A stretch of DNA of 64,000 nucleotides from Trichobilharzia regenti (Eukaryota > Platyhelminthes > Trematoda > Strigeidida > Schistosomatidae). The stretch lies in the NCBI GenBank assembly GCA_944472135.2, contig CALYDD020000413.1, positions 124,001-188,000 of the forward strand. The letters are read 5' to 3'. Both the position numbers and the translations under genes were made by a program. The notes under the pieces were generated by a model that did no database searches, was not told the DNA's origin, and worked only from the letters and a program-made list of their open reading frames with translations. This document shows positions 45,601 to 57,952 of this stretch, in pieces (the stretch's first letter is position 1; each line of letters begins with the position of its first letter).

Positions 45601-46402
45601 GTGTCTTAGAACTTAATGTATGTCCCTTAGTTTACTTTCAATTTGGCTGTCCAAATTTATCTCTCAAATGAATATATGAATGTCCATTTCTTTAATATCC
45701 AAAGGTGATGGAAAGGACTACTATTGTTATTATTGCAATTATTCCAATTGGACCGAATCTCTGAACTGTAAAATATGGAATGACTGTCACTGGAATAGTG
45801 ATAAAACTGTCGACTATGAGTTGTAGATGCGTTCTATTCAATCACTAGAGTGACGCTTCATATACTGTTGTGGGAAGTGTTAAAATGGGAATAAACTCAA
45901 CTTCAACACTACTGGTAACTGGTTTCAGTGACTTTGTAATATTGATGTAGTCATGAAATGAAAACCACCACGTAAACATTTTCATCACCACACAAATCAC
46001 ATAGAAAACTTGAAGCCATTCAAGTTTCACAGATGAAAACCTACCAGCCATTAGTTAGCTGAAGTGTGGCTCTAAACACCTGACCTATATGCGACTTATC
46101 CGTCGAATACAACTCCACAACGGCATTGTATTTCACTAGCGCTAACATCGACAGACGTTTAGTTCAAGTTACAGAGGAAACACAGTCACTCACTGAGATG
46201 AAGATAAAGATAAATGATGAGTTCTCACCCTGATTAAAGGTTTGTTTAACAGCCAAATACGAACCATCACATACAAAATAATTGGTATTTTTATTGGAGT
46301 TAAGTTGGATTCAAACTTTAACTACTACTGAATTACAGTGAAATAGTATGCTGATATTCATCTTATTGAAATAATAGAAAATATTTGTAACTCAGGTGGA
46401 TG

Positions 46403-46710
46403 ATTTGCAATTAATAGTGTTCTCTGAGCTGGTTGGTTTAGTTGCGGAGGTTTCATCGTCTTTCTGCACGACATCTTCAGCGCAGTATTTAGGATAAATT
46501 GAAATGATTTAAATTTCTTCATGAGTGATGTAATTGTGTCTCCTGGTAACCATCTTTAGATATGTATTGACCTACACAATCACATAACTCATGGAGAAAT
46601 TTCAATCATTTCACTTTATGCTTAATGCTCCGCTGAAGATGTCGCCCAGAAAGACGATGAAAGCTCCTCAAATAAAACAACCAGCTCAGAGAACACTATT
46701 AATTGCAAAT
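46403..46710 (+). repeat. Fold-back of two Penelope-type tails, copy 2
   Basis: Matches 3,826-4,133 apart from single substitutions (for example CTGCACGAC in place of CTGGACGAC in the left arm). Confidence 0.75.
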
Positions 46711-47782
46711 TCATATTGTTGTTACACACCTAATTTTTCTGAAAGCCCCATACTACTAACCCTCATAAGAGAGTTGAACTCTATTCACTGTTAATTTTCC
46801 TATCATATAAACCAAACTAATGTATCTAGGTATAATTTATAACCTTTGTATGTGGAACTTCTGTTAAGCCTTCTTGCTGTAGATTCGAGAAATTAAAGGC
46901 TTCGTTGTCAATAGCGTGTCATGTTTCTGTCTCGCTTCTCTTCATTGCAGAATCGTACCATCGTGTTTTTCATTAGGATTAGTGAGGAAGTCGTGTCACG
47001 CTGTCTGTGATTGAAACGATGCTTCCAAGATAACTGAAGGAGACAACCCATGTTTAATCTATCCCTTCTCTATATTCACTTGGATTCCTGTCTTCGCTGC
47101 TGCTTCAGCCGAGTTCTTGGTTTCCATCTACCTGCAAGTCTTCGAGTTCGTGTGACATTAGTCAGATATCATCTGCAAAATCCAGATCCAAAAAATTAAT
47201 TCGTGATCACAGGAAAGACAACTCTCCTTACCCTACTGTGTACTCCTTGTGGCAGTACTATTCACTTAACCTTATCCCAGAACTTGTTCTCCGCTAGATG
47301 GGATGACGAAGAGGTCATGGTGTTACTGCATGTATACTTCGTTTTTTGCTTGAGATAATAGTAGCCGCAGTCAGTGGTCGGAGCAATATGGTTTCTCTCA
47401 TGTTTCCACACCAATCTCATAACCATATGTGAAGCTGATAACACGAAAACTTTAATTATTCATACACAAATATGCTCAGTCGTATTAATTTTATCAAAAA
47501 AAGTCATTTTGTTATCATGAGTGGATAGAATCGGAGCAGATTTAAAATAGGTGAGAGCAGATTGAGCACTGGTTATCCCTCCAGTAGAACCAAATGAAAT
47601 TGAAAATTTGATGACTGGAGGATGTGTGTACGGGCACATGGATATCACTGAGGTGACATGGATTTTGATAGAGTGACAAGCTGAAAATAAGATAGAAATC
47701 GATAAACTGAGCAAATGTAATTTGTCATCACTGTTTAATACAAGGAGTCTTTTCAGATCAAGTTTTTATCCTTCACCGAACA

Positions 47783-48217
47783 TGACGAAATCGCAGCACG
47801 AATACAAGGGGCTCGTTTCGTATTTGTTAGTTTACGCCGACTCTGGCGTAGACGAGATGTTCGACTATCGACCAAAGGGCGGGTGTACTGCTCATCAGTC
47901 CGCTCCGTCCTCCTGTATGTTTGTGAGCCCTGACCACTGAGAGTGGAAGACATGAAAAGACTAGCTGTCTTTGATCATAGGTGCCTGCGTTCTATTTCCC
48001 GTGTAAAGTGGCATAATAAGGTGAGCAACATGGAGGTTAGGCGCAGAGTTCTAGGTAAACAGGGGAAATCAATCGACGAAGTCGTGAAGCTACAAAGACT
48101 GAGATGGTTAGGACATGTGTTACGTATGCCAATCCATCGCCTCCCTCGACGAGCTATGTTAGCGGATATAGGGTCAGACTGGAAAAAAGCTAGTGGAGGT
48201 CAAACAAATTTCTCTCT
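47783..48217 (+). pseudogene. SR2-like RTE 3' fragment, copy 2
   Basis: Same sequence and same premature TGA (47,931-47,933) as 5,206-5,640; the long open part is 47,943-48,314. The conserved blocks VEDMKRLAVFDHRCLR and LRWLGHVLRMP are present. The shared nonsense codon shows that both copies descend from one inactive fragment. Confidence 0.75.
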
Positions 48218-48565
48218 CGCCGGTTTCCAACATTCAGGCAGTCAGTCAGTCAATCACGATTTGTATTCCATGCAAGAATATTATCTTCTTTCCTTGTCAA
48301 TTTTTCTTCTCTAAAATTAGTCGACGAATATCCCTCAAAATATTCCTTTATATGCAATTCAACTAGGAAGGGATTTCGAGTTAGATCTCGAGGTGGTATC
48401 TGTCACGGAATCTTTGGAAAACTAGGGAGTATTGTGCAGGGGATTCTTACTAGACTGAAAGAATCTTCGAAACTAACCGCCAGTTGTTTACTATCTATGA
48501 AATTCTAAAATTTCACATAAAGCTAAACATATATTCTTATTTTGGAGAGTATGTTTTCAGAGCGT

Positions 48566-48887
48566 TCAGAAACGAACGATTACAGAAATGAAGAAAACCA
48601 AATCTTCTTCATACAACATTCGAAGCAAAATATGATTTATGGAAGGGAACTGCTGCATTGCCAGCTGTCTGTCTGTTGCGCTGTCAAACTCCAAAAGCAA
48701 TCGTTCAACAAATGTCTTCCAAAACGCTGTGCCACCTGACCTGCCTACGTTGTCAAATGCCGCCTTCGCCGCCTGCTTCTTCACACATACCAGCTCAGTA
48801 ACGGGCTCGGAATCACGTAAGAAGCTCCGTATGTCTCCTTATTCAAACGCAGTTAGCCTTGGGATCTTCATTTTTTGAGGGCATCGA
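48566..48887 (-). pseudogene. Gag-like fragment and LTR-like start, copy 2
   Basis: Duplicate of 5,989-6,310 with AFWKTFVERLL in place of ASWKTLVERLL and otherwise the same reading and the same in-frame TAA. The LTR-like stretch follows to 49,094, with a shorter TA tract that opens a 64-codon frame (48,839-49,033) by chance. Confidence 0.35.
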
Positions 48888-49094
48888 CACCAATTGTAAC
48901 GACAAAAGAAAAAAGTCAGGCAACCGATCGTTTTATGACGGAAATCAACACGTATATATATATATATCATGTACATTATTATAGCTTTAATCAAGCAGGC
49001 AAACACAGTCTTCTGATTGGTTGTTTCTTGCACAAGGTGACTGGTCCCTTGGAAAGTGAAGCCATATATATGCGAATCTTATTTGCCCACGTTA

Positions 49095-50543
49095 AGCGGA
49101 CTTGATGACGCCACTGCTAAAGAAGGTGTGGAAAGAGGGCAAAGTACCCGAGGATTGGAAGAACGGATACTTATTCAAACTTCCAAAGAAAGGAGACTTA
49201 AGTCAATGTAAAAACTGGCGTGGAATTATGCTTCTGTCCATTCCAAGCAAGATACTAAGTCGCATCATCCTGGAGAGAATCAAACAAGCCCTAGATGAAA
49301 AACTTCGTCCGGAACAGGCCGGATTCAGGAGAAACAAATCATGTATTGAACAAATCGCCACTCTACGGATCATCATTGAACAAAGCTTGGAATGGCAGTC
49401 ACCTCTCTACATCACTCAACTTCATCGACTTTGAAAAGGCCTTCGACAGCGTCGATCGAGAGGTCATTTGCCAACTACTTCGCTATTACGGGGTCCCATC
49501 GACAATTATACATCTCATCCAACAGTTATACGACAATGCTGCATGCCAAGTAATCCACAACGGGAAACTTACGGAAGCCTTCGAAGTGAGGACGGGAGTG
49601 AGGCAAGGCTGTCTACTATCACCAATGATCTTCCTGATTGCAATCGATTGGATAATGCGACAGACAACAGCAACCAACGAGGGAACAGGCATAAAATGGA
49701 CTGACACAAAAGACTTGGAGGATCTGGATTTCGCCGATGATATATGTCTGATTTCCCATAAACTGGAAGATATGCAAGTGAAAAGTAACAAGTTGGCAGA
49801 AGAAGCATCAAAGATAGGACTTCAAGTGAACATAGATAAAACAGAGGTGATGAAGATTCCTAGCCAACATCAACAGCAACAACAACAGACAACAATCAGC
49901 ATAAATGGGAAGAACCTGAAAGAAACAACCTCCTTCACCTACCTGGGAAGCATCGTCTCAACTACAGGCGGAACTGACGAGGATATCAAAGCTAGAATCG
50001 GAAAAGCAAGACAAGCTTTCATTACTCTCAAATCTGTGTGGAGGTCAACAGCACTCAGCATCAAAAATAAGATCCGGATTTTCAACTCTAATGTGAAGTC
50101 AGTGCTACTCATACGGATCAGAGACTTGGCGAGTCATAAAGAGCATCTCAAACAAACTCCAAACCTTCATTAACAGCTGTCTCCGCTCAATACTCAAGAT
50201 CAGATGGCCAGAAAAGATTAGCAACAGGGATCTCTGGGAGCGAACCAATCAGGAACCGATTGTGAAACAAATAGGCAGAAAGAAATGGAGATGGATTGGC
50301 CATACGTTGAGGAAACCATCAAGTTACATCACTAGACAAGCCCTCGAGTGGAACCCGAAAGGGAGGTGGCGAGTTGGTCGTCCAAGGGTGACTTGGAGGA
50401 GGTCATGCGAAGAGGAGATGAAAGCATGTGGACAGACCTGGAGCAGGGTGAAAAAGTTGTCAGAAAACCGAAGGCAATGGAGGTGCTCAGCTGAAGCCCT
50501 ATGTTCCTCTAGGAACTGAAGGATACAATAATAATAATAATAA
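49095..50543 (+). pseudogene. RTE4: truncated RTE copy
   Basis: Counterpart of RTE1, beginning at the same internal point. It shares the 4-bp insertion near 49,411 and the 1-bp insertion near 50,110, but lacks the 1-bp deletion RTE1 has near 7,195. A 292-residue frame (49,295-50,173) therefore runs from the RRNKSC region through motif A, motif B and FADD into the tail. The tail closes at 50,519. RTE1 acquired its extra deletion after the large duplication. Confidence 0.86.
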
Positions 50544-53500
50544 GCCTGCTGTGATTAGTTGCTGAATAAGCGTTGAACATATTTTCTGACTGACAAAATT
50601 AGTGACCTAGACATTGACGTAAATTAATGTCTACAATTGGCGAGCAACCTGATCTCACCACAAAATGAGTAGCACGAATATAGGCATTTCAAGTTTCAAG
50701 TTGCTATTTGAATGTCATTATCTTTGGTGTAAATTACTCTGTGCCTACGCTTGGTTGGTCAGATACGTCCTTTGTTTGTTAGTCATCTATATTCCACGAT
50801 ACAATGTCATGGGCGTGTCACCATTCAGAGTTGAGGATATAGATGTTAGAAAGAGGCCAGGAAATGAACTCTGTGATGATTTTCCAACCTAAGAGCGTCA
50901 ACCTGAGAAGGGTTGTAGGCGTACTGCTCTACGTCCTACAATTCTTCAAGGGTAGTACGTCGAAGAGCAGTCCACCGTACTTGGTGTGTTATTTTGTAGA
51001 TATGTTCATGTTGTATATATTGATTTGGTATCATCTCTTATCTATTTGTTGGTTAATCTTGTTCGTGTTCGGACATTTTTCCACTTGAATCTTCAACCTG
51101 AGAGGGGTTGTAGGCGTACTGGTGTAAGTCCTGAGATTCTTCACAGGAATTACATGGAGACGTGATTTTCGAGGTTATGTGTACAGTTTATATATATATA
51201 TATATGTGGTGTGTCATATCAATTGGTGTTTTTGGATTCACTGTGTTTACCTGTTGTTTTCGTACTTTGTTGCATTGTATAATTTTGTTGAAATTTTCGT
51301 CGCGCTTACTTCTGAAGTTGTTTCGAGTCTTCTACATCTGTGAATGAATTGATTGATGTTAAAGACAGCAGATGGGTCGTATACGCCGGGGAGACTAGTG
51401 GTGAAAATGACATACACACGTAGACAAGGATTATCTGTGGAATCAGTGATTGAGAATGAATGTTCCGATTTAGGCTGTGGTCCCACACGCCGGGGAGCGA
51501 GAGTGTAGACGACTAGGGCTTGCATACGTCACTGTTACTAAGACTGAGGCAGAATGAGTGACAAGGTAAGAAAAAGCTGTAAAATTCTTTCTCCATCGAC
51601 GCTTTAGGAAGTCTTTATGAAATCGATGACTGTGAGATGAATTGCTGGAGAGCTTCCTTGATTTCGTAAAGACTCTCTACAGCGCTGATGGAGAAAGATT
51701 TTGACAGCTATTAAAACAATGTGGAGGGTGTCGCCATAACTTTTCACAAGTCTGATTCATTACTGGTGTGATGAGGACAAATACCGAGCAAATCCTAACC
51801 ACCTGCTCACTGGCGTAATTGAAGTGAGGGCAGGAGTTGATACAATGATGATATTCATGCCAACGGTTGAGGCAATGAGAGAAACAAGTTCATATTAATG
51901 GGAACTAACTTCTAACAACCATCCTAAATTCACCTACCTAAACAGGAAATCATCGTTTCAAACGCAGTAGGCTAGGTTGATGATTACACACGGAGGATCC
52001 TGAAATCAGGAAACAGATCATTACTATGAAATATATATGAAAGTCTTCAGCAGTCAACTCATTGAAATGATATGGAAAGATTCTCAAAAATGGCGCTCTA
52101 TACGATGCAGAGACATGTCGAATTCACTAACAATAAAAACCTCAGAACAAGATGCTACGGCTCGACACTAAAAATCAGATATGAGGTCATGAAACTTAAG
52201 AAACAAGGAGATCTTCCAGAACAAAAGACTGGCGTAGAACACACCATCCGACAAAACTGCGGAGGGAAATAAATATTGACTTAGGATAGATAAAGAGATA
52301 GGGGGATAGAAACGGTACGTGGTATAGTCAAATAAGACGTAAACAGCGCCAGCGAACAATCAATGGGAATCCACATGTCAGATGTGTCTGATGGAGAAAT
52401 GAGGCTGGACGTGTGAAGAGAAAACGTGATTGTCAGTACTCGTGAACACAGGTCACCATGATGTGATCTGTCCTATCATATTCCATTTCGTCTGGAATGG
52501 GCATACACCACTCGGAACAAAAGGAATGAATACTAATAACATTGATTATCTCCCTCAAATTTTGACTCCAAATCACGTGATTTACTTCCAAATTTCATTT
52601 CATCAGGAAACATGGTTGGTGAATGGGACATCAAATACAAATGAGCACTGGAGAACTGTTTCATTCTAGTTTGTGACTTGAAATCTAGCCTAGAATGCCT
52701 TTCGTATTACAGTTGCGTATTGTGGAGAGATCTCTGAAGAAGTAGAAGAAGAAGGATGAAATAATTCTTCGATGGTCACTGGTTTCGAAGAATTCTCCTA
52801 CTGATGCTGTTCCACGATAAATTCTATCTAGGAATCATATGAAGAGAACTAGTCATTTTTAACCTTTCGTGTGAACCGAACTCACTGGAAGAGTTCATGG
52901 TGTTGAAATGAATTATGCATCACGTTGGAGTTTGCATACGTCTCAATAGGTACTCAATATCGATGAAATATCCTTCTGATGAATTCAGATCCCAGTAACA
53001 GCCAACTGATATTAATATTTTTATTAACTGCGTGTTAATTCTGTTATTTCCTTGGATGCATAGTCAGTGAAAGACTTAAACAGGAATGTGGGTTTCAGTG
53101 TGGAATGAATAATGCGGTATGTTTAAATCAGTCAATCAATCGAAATGATCCTCAGAGAAGTCAAACTCAATACATGTCATGTCATTAAGAATGGAGTGAA
53201 TATGATTTCCAAGTGAGTCACTCCTCAGAACTAATGAAAGTGGCTTTCTTCCATAACTCACATTAATATATATGTAAAACCTGTGCACTGTGGTAGCAAG
53301 TAATTCCACTGCGTGATACATCTAATAAACAAACTAATATGCTATTGCATTTCCTACCTTCTTCTGCAATATCACACCAATCAATGAGCATAAAATGCAT
53401 GAACAGTTGTAATTGGTGAGTGAGGACACTGTAGACAAAACTATAGTGCATAACGTGATTTACGAATGATGATATTTGAATAATATGCTTGGTCGCCTAA

Positions 53501-56092
53501 TTCACCTATATAAGTAGTATAGTGCGTGTGCGCATGCGAAACAGTCAGATCGGTATATATTGCAGTTATGAAAGTGAAATGCAAGATTTTGTGAGAGCCT
53601 TCTTCTAAGAATGACGAATATCATGTTGTAATTGTATTTTCTCGTGATTTTGTATCATTTTTGCAAAATGAAGATTTGTGGTATGGTAGTTGGTTTTATT
53701 ACAGGTAATCACTGCTTTCTTCGTTAATCCCAGATAGCAGTATAAGTAGTAGAACACTTTTTGCAAGCCGCCATGCAATTACGTTCATGGTGGCTAACAA
53801 ATAACAAAATAGATGATTCGGTGAATTTCTACTTGCCTACGATCAGATTGATAGTCTCACTTTGTACAAACCAATCACAATGTATTGACTTGAAACGTTT
53901 ATCATCATCATCACCAATAATAGAATTCATTCATTGCTTACCTCCTCGAGTGGAACACTGATCTACGTTGGAACATACCCTTTCCACACGATTGACTTCC
54001 TGCAATTCCGTCCGGCTCCACTACTCAACGTGAGCATTTGGTTCATCTTCACATTATATTTTCCATTTTGACATCATACCAAACCCATGTTTGTCGCTGA
54101 TCGCTCAGGCTGCATTCGAGGAGTTGAACAGTGTGTGGTGTCACTAGATGATATCCACTGTGTATATCACGTCAACATTCATTTCCTACTGAATATTCGT
54201 TAGTGGGACCATAGGTTGTTGTCTGGCTCTATTTCATATCTTTACCTCCCACCACCTCAACTGATGCGGTTTTAGTCGTTAGCAGTTGTTTTACCCTTAA
54301 GGGATGGAGTTGCTAGCTTCATTTCCAACCTTCCATTTTCACCGGTCTTATTACTGGCTTAGAGAGGTAAAAGAGTGCATGAACCGAGGATTGAACTCCA
54401 GAACACACCGTAGTTGACGAGCATTCTAGCACTCCGTCGCTTGTTATAAAAGTGAGTGATATCAACAGTAGCCTAATCGAGAAAACCAGAATAAGAATTG
54501 ACAATAGTTGATTATAGGGAATAAAAGTTTGTTTATTTCAATTGTCATATCTGGCTACCGTCTTGAAAAAACCATTTGTACAGAAGAATGCGATTAGTGG
54601 CACTACTAATGAACCACCAGCAGACAAATCTACCACTGAACACTGAAACTCTGATGAGTGCCGGCGTATCGTAAGCCACTAGGCTACTGAAACGAAGGGT
54701 ACCAAGGAGACCAGATAAAATCAATCCGAAAAAAATGAACTGGAATAGTGGACCTCTGCATAAATGCTGACCTCACTTTTTTACAAATTGTGTCTGTGTG
54801 TGAAGTTACCTGTCGATGGAAAGACATTTCAGCCTGTCAGACTGTGGCTGAAGTGACAAAGTGATGTCCACAACAATTTAAATGACAGATGACATCACCC
54901 TGTGAGGATTAGGAGTTGTTACTGATGTTAAAATTCACTCGGATTTGAATAGATTCGGTAGAAAACAGAATCAGGCGCCGACAGAATTGCAGAATTACAC
55001 AGCATCATCGAATACAGCTTGCAATAGCCTTCAACAGTGTAAACTGTGGATCAATTGATATTCAAGTGTCGGTTCATAGGGATTTGATTGGTTTGAGGAT
55101 TCCATGATTAGGTGAGATCAGTTAGAGAACCATTAGGAAACCTTGGAGGACGGAACAGCAGTTCTGCTCTAGTTTGAGAATCTTCGAAGGTAGGCGTCCT
55201 TCGATGTTTGAGCCTCTGACCTCCCGGTTACAAGGCGAATTCTCAGGCAATTAAGCCACTGGGAATTAATTGTTCATCTGCTTCAATACTACTGAGTGAA
55301 GCGCAGCAATTTCGTTTTCATGTCGTTTGATGTAAATGAAAATCGCAAAGCACAGTGAATCGTTAACGAATATAAACTATATATATATATATATATAGCG
55401 GTTTGATTGATAAAAAATATATCTTGGCTTCCAGGTCTTGTCTTTTACTGTTACAATACTAGCTTGTTCACCTGCTGAAATGACTAACCTCAGCTCTGGA
55501 AGACGTCACAAACCTCTGATAATGGTATTTTGTGATAAAAAATTGGTAATTTACTTAAATCTACTCTTGTTTGAGGAATTTTGAATCTGATAGGCCCCTC
55601 CGTTTTCGAAACTTCACGTAAAAATTTTAGTCAGGACTTTCATTTCACTTTGAGTTATATTTCGTTTGGCCCTAGTTGCACCAGAAATCGGTTGAATTTG
55701 AAATTACTGTGGCTACTACATGTGTTATTCAAGTAAAATATTATTCACATCTTTATGTTCTGGAAATGTTCAAGTCTGTACAACAATGTTTCATCCATAT
55801 GAAAGTATACGACATACCCTTTTTGATACTCACAACGCTGCAATCACTGTTGATGTGACGTGGCTTTCTGAATCATCATGATGAAATACCTAAACGGAGG
55901 TAAATGAACTAGAATGTGGAACAGAATTGCTAAAAATTCATAGTCCATATAAAAACTTCACATTGACTTAGATACATAACACCTGTATTTCAAATCTGCC
56001 ATAATTCTTTGCTCTCTCTGGTCACCTATGAATACACTGACACATATTGCACGAATATCTATGGCAGTTTAGAAGTGGATTCCTGATGTTAA
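50544..56092 (+). repeat. Spacer C, copy 4
   Basis: Counterpart of C1 in unit 2. It contains the fold-back at 51,575-51,709, the TATA-like block at 53,506-53,538 and the tRNA-like pair near 55,202-55,266. The interval 52,461-52,790 carries several variants otherwise found only in the module D paralogue (see findings). No gene. Confidence 0.86.
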
Positions 56093-57952
56093 CTGGTGAT
56101 TGGTGGCAGTGTATACAAGCACAAAGATATCCACAAGGCTACATGGGTGTCACCAGACGGGCAAACCAAAAACCAAATCGACTTCATCTCAATCTCAAGG
56201 AAGTGGAGGCGCAGCCTACTGGACACAAAAGCAAGAAGAGGAGCAGACGTTGGCTCAGACCACTATCTCGTACAAGGGACAATCCAAATCAAATTAAAAG
56301 CTTTCAGGAAATCAGGAGCTGCAGATAGACCACAAGCCAAGTTCAACACTCAAAAGCTGAAGGACCAGGCTACAAAGGACATCTTCATTGCAAGCATAAA
56401 GGACAAAGCTGAGATACAAATCAACACCAGCGAATAGGTCAGCGTCGAAAAGCACTGGAACAACTTGAAAACGGTGTGGAGCCAAACCTGCATAGAAATT
56501 CTAGGCAGAAAAAATAGACAGGACAAACAGTGGCTCACTACGGACACTTGGAAACTAATAGAAGAGAGAAGGACAGTGAAACAAAAGATTATCCAGTGCA
56601 CTGACGAGCAACAAAAACAGGAGCTGAATGCAAGCTACAATACACTGAACAAAAGAGTGAAGAAGAGTGCCAGGGAAGACAAAAGAAAATATTATGAAAC
56701 CATGGCAAACGAAGCAGAACAAGCTGCAGGCAAAGGAGACCTCGCCACACTCTACCAAACAACTAGGAACCTTTCGGGCAAACGTTCGACACAGATTAAG
56801 CCAATAAAGGACGACAATGGAAAGTCAATCACCAAAGAGGTGGAACAGAGAAAGCACTGGGTTGAACACTTCAAAAGACTTCTAAATCGTCCGCCACCTA
56901 CAACGCGCCCAACAATACCAACAACGGAAGCAGAACTACCAGTGAACACTGACCCCCCGACGAAATCAGAAGTCCTGAATGCAATCAAGATGCTTAAAGC
57001 TGGGAAAACACCGGGACCAGATGGAATCCCAGCAGAAGCTTTGAAAATAGACCCAGAGACAACAGCGGACTTGATGACACCACTGCTGGAGAAGGTGTGG
57101 AAAGAGGGCAAAGTACCCGAGGATTGGAAGAACGGATACTTATTCAAACTTCCAAAGAAAGGAGACTTAAGTCAATGTAAAAACTGGCGTGGAATTATGC
57201 TTCTGTCCATTCCAAGCAAGATACTAAGTCGCATCATCCTGGAGAGAATCAAACAAGCCCTAGATGAAAAACTTCGTCCGGAACAGGCCGGATTCAGGAG
57301 AAACAAATCATGTATTGATCAAATCGCCACTCTACGGATCATCATTGAACAAAGCTTGGAATGGCAGTCACCTCTCTAACTCAACTTCATCGACTTTGAA
57401 AAGGCCTTCGACAGCGTCGATCGAGAGGTCATTTGCCAACTACTTCGCTATTACGGGGTCCCATCGACAATTATACATCTCATCCAACAGTTATACGACA
57501 ATGCTGCATGCCAAGTAATCCACAACAGGAAACTTACGGAAGCCTTCGAAGTGAGGACGGGAGTGAGGCAAGGCTGTCTACTATCACCAATGATCTTCCT
57601 GATTGCAATCGATTGGATAATGCGACAGACAACAGCAACCAACGAGGAAACAGGCATAAAATGGACTGACACAAAATACTTGGAGGATCTGGACTTCGCC
57701 GATGATATATGTCTGATTTCCCATAAACTGGAAGATATGCAAGTGAAAAGTAACAAGTTGGCAGAAGAAGCATCAAAGATAGGACTTCACGTGAACATAG
57801 AAAAAACAGATATGATGAAGATTCCTAGCTAACATCAACAGCAACAACAACAGACAACAATCAGCATAAGTGGGAAGAACCTGAAAGAAACAACCTCCTT
57901 CACCGACCTGGGAAGCATCGTCTCAACTACAGGCGGAACTGACGAGGATATC
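56093..57952 (+). pseudogene. RTE5, 5' part: endonuclease end and reverse transcriptase
   Basis: Same start as RTE2 and RTE3. The endonuclease end (56,096-56,437) keeps the catalytic SDH. In phase with it lie a TAG at 56,435, a 304-residue RT frame (56,465-57,379), a TAA at 57,377 that replaces the tyrosine before motif A, a frame from about 57,380 with motif B and FADD, and a TAA at 57,830 that replaces a glutamine. There are thus three nonsense codons and no frameshift before the LTR insertion at 57,953. RTE3, with the same insertion, lacks the last two, so they arose after the duplication. Confidence 0.88.

Larger units (their letters stand above)
42581..49094 (+). other. Module A, copy 2
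   Basis: Near-identical to 1-6,521 with the same content: antisense RTE remnants (about 43,180-43,690 and 46,947-47,202), the 80-codon open frame (44,270-44,512), the Penelope-tail fold-back (46,403-46,710) and a boundary repeat (48,202-48,439). Differences include a shorter ATT tract near 43,722, a shorter TA tract near 48,954 and scattered substitutions. It ends at 49,094 against RTE4 at the same breakpoint as in unit 1, so the breakpoint predates the large duplication. Confidence 0.88.
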
